From NCBI RefSeq assembly GCF_029227915.1, contig NC_079888.1, forward strand, positions 21,556,001-21,620,000: 64,000 nt of DNA, read 5' to 3'. Numbering within the stretch: the stretch's first letter is position 1; every line of letters starts with the position of its first letter. The position numbers and the translations under genes were made by a program. This stretch comes from Hydractinia symbiolongicarpus. Taxonomy: Eukaryota; Cnidaria; Hydrozoa; Anthoathecata; Hydractiniidae. The notes below the pieces were generated by a model. The model made no database searches, was not told where the DNA came from, and saw only the letters and a program-made list of their open reading frames with translations. Of this stretch, positions 28,139 to 41,520 are shown piece by piece.

Positions 28139-31120
28139 GAAACGTTGACTGTGGGACTTAATTGCACTAACTTTGGACTGTGACCTGATAAATGTGATAA
28201 ATGAGACAATTCGACTCCAAGAAATAACATTCTTCTTAATTTGACGAGATTGCAGAACTCAGCGATTACATTGGGCTTTGTGGTAGCGCTTCATTTAAGG
28301 ATTAAGATAAAAAAGTCATTTTTTTATTGTGGGACCAATCCTAGCCAATATCTCGCGCTAAAGAAATAGCGACAGTTTCAAAAACTACATTTCATTGACT
28401 TTCTAACGGTGTCAGTCCGTTTGAGTTACAACGATTGAGTCACATATTCGTACCAACATGTATTTAGCGATATTTTTCTGATATTACTAGGTTGCATCGC
28501 TTTTAACAATGAAACGATTGACTGTGGGACTTAAATGAGCTAACTTTGGACTGTGACCTGATAAATGTGATAAATGAGACAATTGGACTCCAAGAAATAA
28601 CATTCTTGTTAATTTGATGTGATTGCCGGAACTCAGCGATTACACTGGGCACTGTGGTAGCGCTTCATTTAAAAATTGAGCTAAAAAAAGTCATTTTTTT
28701 TCTGTGGGACCTATCCTAGCCGTTATCGCGCGCTGAAGAAATAGCGACAGTTTCAAAAACTACATATCATTGGCTTTCTAACGGTGTCAGTCCGTTTGAG
28801 TTACAACGGTTGGGTCACATATTCGTACCAACATGTATTTAGCGATATTTTTCAAGTATTACCAGGCTGCTTCGCTTTTAACAATGAAACGATTGACTGT
28901 GAGACTTAATTGAGCTAACTTTGGACTGTGACCTGATAAATGTGATACATGAGACAATTGGACTCCAAGAAATAACATTCTTGTTAATTTGATGTGATTG
29001 CCGGAACTTAGCGATTACACTGGGCACTGTGGTAGCAATTCATTTAAAAATTAGGCTAAAAAAAGTCATTTTTTTACTGTGTGACCTATCCTAGCCGTTA
29101 GCGCTCGTTGAAGAAAAAGCGACAGTTTCAAAAACTACATTTCATTGACTTTCTAACAGTGTCAGTCCCTTTGAGTTACAACGGTTGGGTCACATATTCG
29201 TACCAACTTGTATTTAGCGAAATTTTTCTGACATTACTAGGTTGCATCGCTTTTAACAATGAAACGATTGACTGTGGGACTTAATTGAGCTAACTTTGGA
29301 CTGTCACCTGATAAATGTGATAAATCAGACAATTGGACTCCAAGAAATAACATTCTTCTAAATTTGACGTGATTGCCGGATCTCAGCGATTACACTGGGC
29401 GCTGTGGTAGCGCTTCATTTAAAAATTTAGATAAATAAATCATTATTACTGTGGGACCAATCCTATTTGTTATCGCGCGTTGAAGAAATAGCGACAGTTT
29501 CAAAAACTACAGTTCATTGACTTTCTAACGGTGTCAGTCCGTTTGAGTTACAACGGTTGGGTTACATATTCGTACCAATATGTATTTAGCGATATTTTTC
29601 TGATATTACTAGGTTGCATCGCTTTTAACAATGAAACGTTGACTGTGGGACTTAATTGCACTAACTTTGGACTGTGACCTGATAAATGTGATAAATGAGA
29701 CAATTCGACTCCAAGAATTAACATTCTTCTTAATTTGACGAGATTGCAGAACTCAGCGATTACATTGGGCTTTGTGGTAGCGCTTCATTTAAGGATTAAG
29801 ATAAAAAAGTCATTTTTTTATTGTGGGACCAATCCTAGCCAATATCTCGCGCTAAAGAAATAGCGACAGTTTCAAAAACTACATTTCATTGACTTTCTAA
29901 CGGTGTCAGTCCGTTTGAGTTACAACGATTGAGTCACATATTCGTACCAACATGTATTTAGCGATATTTTACTGATATTACTAGGTTGCATCGCTTTTAA
30001 CAATGAAACGATTGACTGTGGGACTTAAATGAGCTAACTTTGGACTGTGACCTGATAAATGTGATAAATGAGACAATTGGACTCCAAGAAATAACATTCT
30101 TGTTAATTTGATGTGATTGCCGGAACTCAGCGATTACACTGGGCACTGTGGTAGCGCTTCATTTAAAAATTGAGCTAAAAAAAGTCATTTTTTTTCTGTG
30201 GGACCTATCCTAGCCGTTATCGCGCGCTGAAGAAATAGCGACAGTTTCAAAAACTACATATCATTGGCTTTCTAACGGTGTCAGTCCGTTTGAGTTACAA
30301 CGGTTGGGTCACATATTCGTACCAACATGTATTTAGCGATATTTTTCAAGTATTACCAGGCTGCTTCGCTTTTAACAATGAAACGATTGACTGTGAGACT
30401 TAATTGAGCTAACTTTGGACTGTGACCTGATAAATGTGATACATGAGACAATTGGACTCCAAGAAATAACATTCTTGTTAATTTGATGTGATTGCCGGAA
30501 CTTAGCGATTACACTGGGCACTGTGGTAGCAATTCATTTAAAAATTAGGCTAAAAAAAGTCATTTTTTTACTGTGTGACCTATCCTAGCCGTTAGCGCTC
30601 GTTGAAGAAAAAGCGACAGTTTCAAAAACTACATTTCATTGACTTTCTAACAGTGTCAGTCCCTTTGAGTTACAACGGTTGGGTCACATATTCGTACCAA
30701 CTTGTATTTAGCGAAATTTTTCTGACATTACTAGGTTGCATCGCTTTTAACAATGAAACGATTGACTGTGGGACTTAATTGAGCTAACTTTGGACTGTCA
30801 CCTGATAAATGTGATAAATCAGACAATTGGACTCCAAGAAATAACATTCTTCTAAATTTGACGTGATTGCCGGATCTCAGCGATTACACTGGGCGCTGTG
30901 GTAGCGCTTCATTTAAAAATTTAGATAAATAAATCATTATTACTGTGGGACCAATCCTATTTGTTATCGCGCGTTGAAGAAATAGCGACAGTTTCAAAAA
31001 CTACAGTTCATTGACTTTCTAACGGTGTCAGTCCGTTTGAGTTACAACGGTTGGGTTACATATTCGTACCAATATGTATTTAGTGATATTTTTCTGATAT
31101 TACTAGGTTGCATCGCTTTT
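28139..31120 (+). repeat. Satellite A tetramer higher-order repeat, 1,494 bp x 2
   Basis: 28,139-29,632 is repeated at 29,633 to about 31,100. Shared rare variants at the 1,494-bp offset include ACGATTGAGTCAC (28,431 and 29,925), TTTTTCAAGTATTACCAGGCTGC, GTAGCAATTCATTT, TTAGCGCTCGTTG and TTGTATTTAGCGAAATTTTTC. Only a few differences were seen (for example GAAATAAC against GAATTAAC near 29,717). The second copy loses register near 31,131. Confidence 0.9.
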
Positions 31121-31458
31121 AACAATGAAACGATTGACTGTGGGACTTAATTGAGCTAACTTTGGACTGTGACCTGATAAATGTGATAAATGAGACAATT
31201 GGACTCCAAGAAATAACATTCTTGTTAAATTGATGTGATTGCCAGAACTCAGCGATTACACTCGGCACTGTGGTAGCGCTTCATTTGAAAATTAAGCTAA
31301 AAAAAGTCATTTTTTTACTGTGGGACCTATCCTAGCCGTTAGCGCGCGTTGAAGAAAAAGCGACAGTTTCACAAACTACATTTCATTGACTTTCTAACAG
31401 TGTCAGTCCCTTTGAGTTACAACGGTTGGGTCACATATTCGTACCAACTTGTATTTAG

Positions 31459-31625
31459 CGAAATTTTTCTGACCTGATAAATGTGATAAATGAGACAATT
31501 GGACTCCAAGAAATAACATTCTTGTTAAATTGATGTGATTGCCAGAACTCAGCGATTACACTCGGCACTGTGGTAGCGCTTCATTTGAAAATTAAGCTAA
31601 AAAAAGTCATTAGCCGTTAGCGCGC
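31459..31625 (+). repeat. Truncated satellite A monomer with two internal deletions
   Basis: At 31,470 the text runs TTTTTCTGACCTGATAAATG: about 75 bp are missing between two TGAC words, one of which remains (4-bp microhomology). At 31,612, AAAAAAAGTCAT joins directly to TAGCCGTTAGC: about 22 bp are missing, starting inside the T arm of the dyad. Because of the 75-bp loss, the stretch from about 31,500 repeats the stretch from 31,200 with a spacing of exactly 300 bp instead of about 375. Confidence 0.9.
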
Positions 31626-33639
31626 GTTGAAGAAAAAGCGACAGTTTCAAAAACTACATTTCATTGACTTTCTAACAGTGTCAGTTCCTTTGAGTTACAA
31701 CGGTTGGGTCACATATTCGTACCAACTTGTATTTAGCGAAATTTTTCTGACATTACTAGGTTGCATTGCTTTTAACAATGAAACGATTGACTGTGGGACT
31801 TAATTGAGCAAACTTTGGACTGTCACCTGATAAATGTGATAAATCAGACAATTGGACTCCAAGAAATAACATTCTTCTAAATTTGACGTGATTGTCGGAT
31901 CTCAGCGATTACACTGGGCGCTGTGGTAGCGCTTCATTTAAAAATTTAGATAAATAAATCATTATTACTGTAGGACCAATCCTATTTGTTATCGCGCGCT
32001 GAAGAAATAGCGACAGTTTCAAAAACTACAATTCATTGACTTTCTAACGGTGTCAGTCCGTTTGAGTTACAACGGTTGGGTCACATATTCGTACCAATAT
32101 GTATTTAGTGATATTTTTCTGATATTACTAGGTTGCATCGTTTTTAACAATGAAACGATTGACTGCGGGACTTAATTAAGCTAACTTTGGACTGTGACCT
32201 GATAAATGTGATAAATGAGACAATTGGACTCCAAGAAATAACATTCTTGTTAATTTGATGTGATTGCCAGAACTCAGCGATTACACTGGGCGCTGTGGTA
32301 GCGCTTCATTTAAAAATTTAGATAAATAAATCATTATTACTGTGGGACCAATCCTATTTGTTGTCGCGCGCTGAAGAAATAGCGACAGTTTCAAAAACTA
32401 CAATTCATTGACTTTCTAACGGTGTCAGTCCGTTTGAGTTACAACGGTTGGGTCACATATTCGTACCAATATGTATTTAGTGATATTTTTCTGATATTAC
32501 TAGGTTGCATCGCTTTTAACAATGAAACGATTGACTGTGGGACTTAATTGAGCTAACTTTGGACTGTCACCTGATAAATGTGATAAATCAGACAATTGGA
32601 CTCCAAGAAATAACATTCTTCTAAATTTGACGTGATTGCCGGATCTCAGCGATTACACTGGGCGCTGTGGTAGCGCTTCATTTAAAAATTTAGATAAATA
32701 AATCATTATTACTGTGGGACCAATCCTATTTGTTGTCGCGCGCTGAAGAAATAGCGACAGTTTCAAAAACTACAATTCATTGACTTTCTAACGGTGTCAG
32801 TCCGTTTGAGTTACAACGGTTGGGTCACATATTCATACCAATATGTATTTAGTGATATTTTTCTGACATTACTAGGTTGCATCGCTTTTAACAATGAAAC
32901 GATTGACTGTGGGACTTAATTGAGCTAACTTTGGACTGTCACCTGATAAATTTGATAAATCAGACAATTGGACTCCAAGAAATAACATTCTTCTAAATTT
33001 GACGTGATTGCCGGATCTCAGCGATTACACTGGGCGCTGTGGTAGCGCTTCATTTAAAAATTTAGATAAATAAATCATTATTACTGTGGGACCAATCCTA
33101 TTTCTTATCGCGCGCTGAAGAAATAGCGACAGTTTCAAAAACTACAATTCATTGACTTTCTAACGGTGTCAGTCCGTTTGAGTTACAACGGTTGGGTCAC
33201 ATATTCGTACCAATATGTATTTAGTGATATTTTTCTGATATTACTAGGTTGCATCGCTTTTAACAATGAAACTATTGACTGTGGGACTTAATTGAGCTAA
33301 CTTTGGACTGTGACCTGATAAATGTGATAAATGAGACAATTGGACTCCAAGAAATAACATTCTTGTTAATTTGATGTGATTGCCAGAACTCAGCGATTAC
33401 ACTGGGCACTGTGGTAGCGCTTCATTAGAAAATTAAGCTAAAAAAAGTCATTTTTTTACTGTGGGACCTATCCTAGCCGTTAGCGCACGTTGAAGAAAAA
33501 GCGACAGTTTCAAAAAACTACATTTCATTGACTTTCTAACAGTGTCAGTCCCTTTGAGTTACAACGGTTGTGTCACATATTCGTACCAACATGTATTTAG
33601 CGATATTGTTCTGATATTACTAGGTTGCATCGCTTTTAA
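31626..33639 (+). repeat. Satellite A monomers, mostly type II, between higher-order blocks
   Basis: Several consecutive dyad-less monomers carrying GGCGCTGTGGTAGCG and AAATCATTATTACTGTGGG, interrupted by dyad-bearing ones. A variant ATGTATTTAGTGATATTTTTC (AGTG for AGCG) becomes frequent here and continues downstream. No non-satellite sequence. Confidence 0.75.
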
Positions 33640-36600
33640 CAATGAAACGATTGACTGAGGGACTTAATTGAGCTAACTTTGGACTGTCACCTGATAAATG
33701 TGATAAATCAGACAATTGGACTCCAAGAATTAACATTCTTCTAAATTTGACGTGATTGCCGGAACTCAGCGATTACACTGGGCACTGTGATAGCGCTTCA
33801 TTTAAAAATTAAGCTAAAAAAAGTCATTTTTTTACTGTGTGACCTATCCTAGCCGTTAGCGCGCGTTGAAGAAAAAGCGACAGTTTCAAAAACAACATTT
33901 CATTGACTTTCTAACAGTGTCAGTCCCTTTGAGTTACAACGGTTGGGTCATATATTCGTGCCAACATGTATTTAGCGATATTTTTCTGATATTACTAGGT
34001 TGCATCGCTTTTAACAATAAAACGATTGACTGTGAGACTTAATTGAGCTAACTTTGGACTTTCACCTGATAAATGTGATACATCAGACAATTGGACTCCA
34101 AGAAATAACATTCTTCTAAATTTGACGTGATTGCCGGAACTCAGCGTTTACACTGGGCACTGTGATAGCGCTTCATTTTAAAAATTAAGCTAAAAAAAGT
34201 CATTTTTTTACTGTGGAACCTATCCTAGCCGTTAGCGCGCGTTGAAGAAAAAGCGACAGTTTTAAAAACTACATTTCATTGACTTTCTAACAGTGTCAGT
34301 CCCTTTGAGTTACAACGGTTGGGTCACATATTCGAACCAACTTGTATTTAGCGAAATTTTTCTGACATTACTAGGTTGCATCGCTTTTAACAATGAAACG
34401 ATTGACTGTGGGACTTAATTGAGCTAACTTTGGACTGTCACCTGATAAATGTGATAAATCAGACAATTGGACTCCAAGAAATAACATTCTTCTAAATTTG
34501 ACGTGATTGCCGGATCTCAGCGATTACACTGGGCGCTGTGGTAGCGCTTCATTTAAAAATTTAGATAAATAAATCATTATTACTGTGGGACCAATCCTAT
34601 TTGTTATCGCGCGCTGAAGAAATAGCGACAGTTTCAAAACCTACAATTCATTGACTTTCTAACGGTGTCAGTCCGTTTGAGTTACAACGGTTGGGTCACA
34701 TATTCATAGCAATATGTATTTAGTGATATTTTTCTGATATTACTAGGTTGCATCGCTTTTAACAATGAAACGATTGACTGAGGGACTTAATTGAGCTAAC
34801 TTTGGACTGTCACCTGATAAATGTGATAAATCAGACAATTGGACTCCAAGAATTAACATTCTTCTAAATTTGACGTGATTGCCGGAACTCAGCGATTACA
34901 CTGGGCACTGTGATAGCGCTTCATTTAAAAATTAAGCTAAAAAAAGTCATTTTTTTACTGTGTGACCTATCCTAGCCGTTAGCGCGCGATGAAGAAAAAG
35001 CGACAGTTTCAAAAACTACTTTTCATTGACTTTCTAACAGTGTCAGTCCCTTTGAGTTACAACGGTTGGGTCATATATTCGTGCCAACATGTATTTAGCG
35101 ATATTTTTCTGATATTACTAGGTTGCATCGCTTTTAACAATAAAACGATTGACTGTGGGACTTAATTGAGCTAACTTTGGACTGTCACCTGATAAATGTG
35201 ATAAATCAGACAATTGGACTCCAAGAATTAACATTCTTCTAAATTTGACGTGATTGCCGGATCTCAGCGATTACACTGGGCGCTGTGGTATCGCTTCATT
35301 TAAAAATTTAGATAAGTGAATCATTATTACTGTGGGACCAATCCTATTTGTTATTGCGCGCTGAAGAAATAGCGACAGTTTCAAAAACTACAATTCATTG
35401 ACTTTCTAACGGTGTCAGTCCGTTTGAGTTACAACGGTTGGGTCACATATTCGTACCAATATGTATTTAGTGATATTTTTCTGATATTACTAGGTTGCAT
35501 CGCTTTTAACAATGAAACGATTGACTGTGGGACTTAATTGAGCTAACTTTGGACTGTGACCTGATAAATGTGATAAATGAGACAATTGGACTCCAAGAAA
35601 TAACATTCTTGTTAATTTGATGTGATTGCCAGAACTCAGCGATTACACTGGGCACTGTGGTAGCGCTTCATTAGAAAATTAAGCTAAAAAAAGTCATTTT
35701 TTTACTGTGGGACCTATCCTAGCCGTTAGCGCGCGTTGAAGAAAAAGCGACAGTTTCAAAAAACTACATTTCATTGACTTTCTAACAGTGTCAGTCCCTT
35801 TGAGTTACAACGGTTGGGTCACATATTCGTACCAACATGTATTTAGCGATATTGTTTTGATATTACTAGGTTGCATCGCTTTTAACAATGAAACGATTGA
35901 CTGAGGGACTTAATTGAGCTAACTTTGGACTGTCACCTGATAAATGTGATAAATCAGACAATTGGACTCCAAGAATTAACATTCTTCTAAATTTGACGTG
36001 ATTGCCGGAACTCAGCGATTACACTGGGCACTGTGATAGCGCTTCATTTAAAAATTAAGCTAAAAAAAGTCATTTTTTTACTGTGTGACCTATCCTAGCC
36101 GTTAGCGCGCGTTGAAGAAAAAGCGACAGTTTCAAAAACTACATTTCATTGACTTTCTAACAGTGTCAGTCCCTTTGAGTTACAACGGTTGGGTCATATA
36201 TTCGTGCCAACATGTATTTAGCGATATTTTTCTGATATTACTAGGTTGCATCGCTTTTAACAATAAAACGATTGACTGTGGGACTTAATTGAGCTAACTT
36301 TGGACTTTCACCTGATAAATGTGATAAATCAGACAATTGGACTCCAAGAAATAACATTCTTCTAAATTTGACGTGATTGCCGGAACTCAGCGTTTACACT
36401 GGGCACTGTGATAGCGCTTCATTTTAAAAATTAAGCTAAAAAAAGTCATTTTTTTACTGTGGGACCTATCCTAGCCGTTAGCGCGCGTGAAGAAAAAGCG
36501 ACAGTTTTAAAAACTACATTTCATTGACTTTCTAACAGTGTCAGTCCCTTTGAGTTACAACGGTTGGGTCACATATTCGTACCAACTTGTATTTAGCGAA

Positions 36601-37000
36601 ATTTTTCTGACATTACTAGGTTGCATCGCTTTTAACAATGAAACGATTGACTGTGGGACTTAATTGAGCTAACTTTGGACTGTCACCTGATAAATGTGAT
36701 AAATCAGACAATTGGACTCCAAGAAATAACATTCTTCTAAATTTGACGTGATTGCCGGATCTCAGCGATTACACTGGGCGCTGTGGTAGCGCTTCATTTA
36801 AAAATTTTGATAAATAAATCATTATTACTGTGGGACCAATCCTATTTGTTATCGCGCGCTGAAGAAATAGCGACAGTTTCAAAACCTACAATTCATTGAC
36901 TTTCTAACGGTGTCAGTCCGTTTGAGTTACAACGGTTGGGTCACATATTCATAGCAATATGTATTTAGTGATATTTTTCTGATATTACTAGGTTGCATCG
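33640..37000 (+). repeat. Satellite A trimer higher-order repeat, 1,123 bp x 3
   Basis: Two independent markers recur at exactly 1,123 bp: TATATTCGTGCCAAC at 33,951, 35,074 and 36,197; and GACTGAGGGACTTAATTG around 33,653, 34,776 and 35,899. Each unit combines two dyad-bearing monomers with one type II monomer. The same markers appear once more near 42,261 and 42,558, so a further copy lies about 6.36 kb (17 monomers) downstream. Confidence 0.88.
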
Positions 37001-39570
37001 CTTTTAACAATGAAACGATTGACTGTGGGACTTAATTGAGCTAACTTTGGACTGTGACCTGATAAATGTGATAAATGAGACAATTGGACTCCAAGAAATA
37101 ACATTCTTGTTAATTTGATGTGATTGCCAGAACTCAGCGATTACACTGGGCACTGTGGTAGCGCTTCATTAGAAAATTAAGCTAAAAAAAGTCATTTTTT
37201 TACTGTGGGACCAATCCTATTTGTTATTGCGCGCTGAAGAAATAGCGACAGTTTCCAGAACTACAATTCATTGACTTTCTAAAGGTGTCAGTCCGTTTGA
37301 GTTACAACGGTTGGGTCACATATTCGTACCAATATGTATTTAGTGATATTTTTCTGATATTACTAGGTTGCATCGCTTTTAACAATGAAACGATTGACTG
37401 TGGGACTTAATTGAGCTAACTTTGGACTGTGACCTGATAAATGTGATAAATGAGACAATTGGACTCCAAGAAATAACATTCTTCTAAATTTGACGTGATT
37501 GCCGGAACTCAGCGATTACACTGGGCACTGTGATAGCGCTTCATTTAAAAATTAAGCTAAAAAAAGTCATTTTTTTACTGTGTGACCTATCCTAGCCGTT
37601 AGCGCGCATTGAAGAAAAAGCGACAGTTTCAAAAACCACATTTCATTGACTTTCTAACAGTGTCAGTCATTTTGAGTTACAACGTTTGGGTCACATATTC
37701 GTACCAACATGTATTTAGCGATATTTTTCTGATATTACTAGGTTGCATCGCTTTTAACAATGAAACTTTGACTGTGGGACTTAATTGCACTAACTTTGGA
37801 CTGTGACCTGATAAATGCGATAAAGGAGACAATTGGACTCCAAGAAAAAACATTCTTCTTAATTTGACATGATTGCCAAAACTCAGCGATTACACTGGGC
37901 TCTGTGGTAGCGCTTCATTTAAGAGTTTAGATAAATAAGTCATACTTTACTGTGGGACCAATCCTATCCGTTATCGCGCGCTGAAGAAATAGCGAAGTTT
38001 TAAAAACTAAATTTCATAGACTTTCTAACGGTGTCAGTCCGTTTCAGTTACAACGGTTTGGTCACATATTCGTACCAACATGTTATTAGCGATATTTTTC
38101 TGATATTACTAGGTTGCATCGCTTTTAACAATGAAACGATTGACTGTGGGACTTAATTGAGCTAACTTTGGACTGTCACCTGATAAATGTGATAAATCAG
38201 ACAATTGGACTCCAAGAAATAACATTCTTCTAAATTTGACGTGATTGCCGGATCTCAGCGATTACACTGGGCGCTGTGGTAGCGCTTCATTTAAAAATTT
38301 AGATAAATAAATCATTATTACTGTGGGACCAATCCTATTTGTTATCGCGCGCTGAAGAAATAGCGACAGTTTCAAAACCTACAATTCATTGACTTTCTAA
38401 CGGTGTCAGTCCGTTTGAGTTACAACGGTTGGGTCACATATTCGTACCAATATGTATTTAGTGATATTTTTCTGATATTACTAGGTTGCATCGCTTTTAA
38501 CAATGAAACGATTGACTGTGGGTCTTAATTGAGCTAACTTTGGACTGTGACCTGATAAATGTGATAAATGAGACAACTGGACTCCAAGAAATAACATTCT
38601 TGTTAATTTGATGTGATTGCCAGAACTCAGCGATTACACTGGGCACTGTGGTAGCGCTTCATTTGAAAATTAAGCTAAAAAAAGTCATTTTTTTACTGTG
38701 GGACCTATCCTAGCCGTTAGCGCGCGTTGAAGAAAAAGCGACAGTTTCAAAAAACTACATTTCATTGACTTTCTAACAGTGTCAGTCCCTTTGAGTTACA
38801 ACGGTTGGGTCACATATTCGTACCAACATGTATTTAGCGACATTGTTCTGATATTACTAGGTTGCATCGCTTTTAACAATGAAACGATTGACTGTGGGAC
38901 TTAATTGAGCTAACTTTGGACTTTCACCTGATAAATGTGATAAATCAGACAATTGGACTCCAAGAAATAACATTCTTGTTAATTTGATGTGATTGCCAGA
39001 ACTCAGCGATTACACTGGGCACTGTGGTAGCGCTTCATTTGAAAATTAAGCTAAAAAAAGTCATTTTTTTACTGTGGGACCTATCCTAGCCGTTAGCGCG
39101 CGTTGAAGAAAAAGCGACAGTTTCAAAAACTACATTTCATTGACTTTCTAACAGTGTCAGTCCCTTTGAGTTACAACGGTTGGGTCACATATTCGTACCA
39201 ACATGTATTTAGCGAAATTTTTCTGACATTACTAGGTTGCATCGCTTTTAACAATGCAACGATTGACTGTGGGACTTAATTGAGCTAACTTTGGACTGTC
39301 ACCTGATAAATGTGATAAATCAGACAATTGGACTCCAAGAAATAACATTCTTCTAAATTTGACGCGATTGCCGGATCTCAGCGATTACACTGGGCGCTGT
39401 GGTAGCGCTTCATTTAAAAATTTAGATAAGTGAATCATTATTACTGTGGGACCAATCCTATTTGTTATCGCGCGCAGAAGAAATAGCGACAGTTTCAAAA
39501 ACTACAATTCATTGACTTTCTAACGGTGTCAGTCCGTTTGAGTTACAACGGTTGGGTCACATATTCGTAC
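37001..39570 (+). repeat. Satellite A segment with a chimeric monomer
   Basis: Contains a monomer (37,150-37,270) that starts as a dyad-bearing type (GAAAATTAAGC, A7-GTCA-T7) and switches within ACTGTGGGA to the type II continuation (CCAATCCTATTTGTTATTGCG and ACTACAATTCATTG). The part from about 38,570 (AGACAACTGGACTCC, TTAGCGACATTGTTCTG) is repeated from about 43,438 at an offset of 4,868 bp (13 monomers). Confidence 0.8.
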
Positions 39571-41520
39571 CAATATATATTTAGTGATATTTTTCTGATA
39601 TTACTAGGTTGCATCGCTTTTAACAATGAAACGATTGACTGTGGGACTTAATTGAGCTAACTTTGGACTGTGACCTGATAAATGTGATAAATGAGACAAT
39701 TGGACTCCAAGAAATAACATTCTTCTAAATTTGACGTGATTGCCGGAACTCAGCGATTACACTGGGCACTGTGATAGCGCTTCATTTAAAAATTAAGCTA
39801 AAAAAAGTCATTTTTTTACTGTGTGACCTATCCTAGCCGTTAGCGCGCGTTGAAGAAAAAGCGACAGTTTCAAAAACTACATTTCATTGACTTTCTAACA
39901 GTGTCAGTCCCTTTGAGTTACAACGGTTGGGTCACATATTCGTACCAACATGTATTTAGCGATATTTTTCTGATATTACTAGGTTGCATCGCTTTTAACA
40001 ATGAAACGATTGACTGTGGGACTTAATTGAGCTAACTTTGGACTGTGACCTGATAAATGTGATAAATGAGACAATTGGACTCCAAGAAATAACATTCTTC
40101 TAAATTTGACGTGATTGCCGGAACTCAGCGATTACACTGGGCACTGTGATAGCGCTTCATTTAAAAATTAAGCTAAAAAAAGTCATTTTTTTACTGTGTG
40201 ACCTATCCTAGCCGTTAGCGCGCGTTGAAGAAAAAGCGACAGTTTCAAAAACTACAATTCATTGACTTTCTAACGGTGTCAGTCCGTTTGAGTTACAACG
40301 GTTGGGTCACATATTCGTACCAATATATATTTAGTGATATTTTTCTGATATTACTAGGTTGCATCGCTTTTAACAATGAAACGATTGACTGTGGGACTTA
40401 ATTGAGCTAACTTTGGACTGTGACCTGATAAATGTGATAAATGAGACAATTGGACTCCAAGAAATAACATTCTTCTAAATTTGACGTGATTGCCGGAACT
40501 CAGCGATTACACTGGGCACTGTGATAGCGCTTCATTTAAAAATTAAGCTAAAAAAAGTCATTTTTTTACTGTGTGACCTATCCTAGCCGTTAGCGCGCGT
40601 TGAAGAAAAAGCGACAGTTTCAAAAACTACATTTCATTGACTTTCTAACAGTGTCAGTCCCTTTGAGTTACAACGGTTGGGTCACATATTCGTACCAATA
40701 TGTATTTAGTGATATTTTTCTGATATTACTAGGTTGCATCGCTTTTAACAATGAAACGATTGACTGTGGGTCTTAATTGAGCTAACTTTGGACTGTGACC
40801 TGATAAATGTGATAAATGAGACAATTGGACTCCAAGAAATAACATTCTTCTAAATTTGACGTGATTGCCGGAACTCAGCGATTACACTGGGCACTGTGAT
40901 AGCGCTTCATTTAAAAATTAAGCTAAAAAAAGTCATTTTTTTACTGTGTGACCTATCCTAGCCGTTAGCGCGCGTTGAAGAAAAAGCGACAGTTTCAAAA
41001 ACTACAATTCATTGACTTTCTAACGGTGTCAGTCCGTTTGAGTTACAACGGTTGGGTCACATATTCGTACCAATATATATTTAGTGATATTTTTCTGATA
41101 TTACTAGGTTGCATCGCTTTTAACAATGAAACGATTGACTGTGGGACTTAATTGAGCTAACTTTGGACTGTGACCTGATAAATGTGATAAATGAGACAAT
41201 TGGACTCCAAGAAATAACATTCTTCTAAATTTGACGTGATTGCCGGAACTCAGCGATTACACTGGGCACTGTGATAGCGCTTCATTTAAAAATTAAGCTA
41301 AAAAAAGTCATTTTTTTACTGTGTGACCTATCCTAGCCGTTAGCGCGCGTTGAAGAAAAAGCGACAGTTTCAAAAACTACATTTCATTGACTTTCTAACA
41401 GTGTCAGTCCCTTTGAGTTACAACGGTTGGGTCACATATTCGTACCAACATGTATTTAGCGATATTTTTCTGATATTACTAGGTTGCATCGCTTTTAACA
41501 ATGAAACGATTGACTGTGGG
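39571..41520 (+). repeat. Satellite A dimer higher-order repeat, 750 bp, ~2.6 copies
   Basis: The variant CAATATATATTTAGTG occurs at 39,571, 40,321 and 41,071, exactly 750 bp apart. The intervening monomers are almost identical in all copies, apart from single differences such as GGGTCTTAATTG at 40,768 and the alternation of CAATATG/CAACATG. The regular 750-bp phase makes this the most homogeneous block in the array. Confidence 0.9.

Noticed and set aside
37609-37806. 65-codon plus-strand frame at 37.6 kb
   Set aside because: Same satellite A frame as elsewhere, open only because this monomer happens to lack the usual stop.
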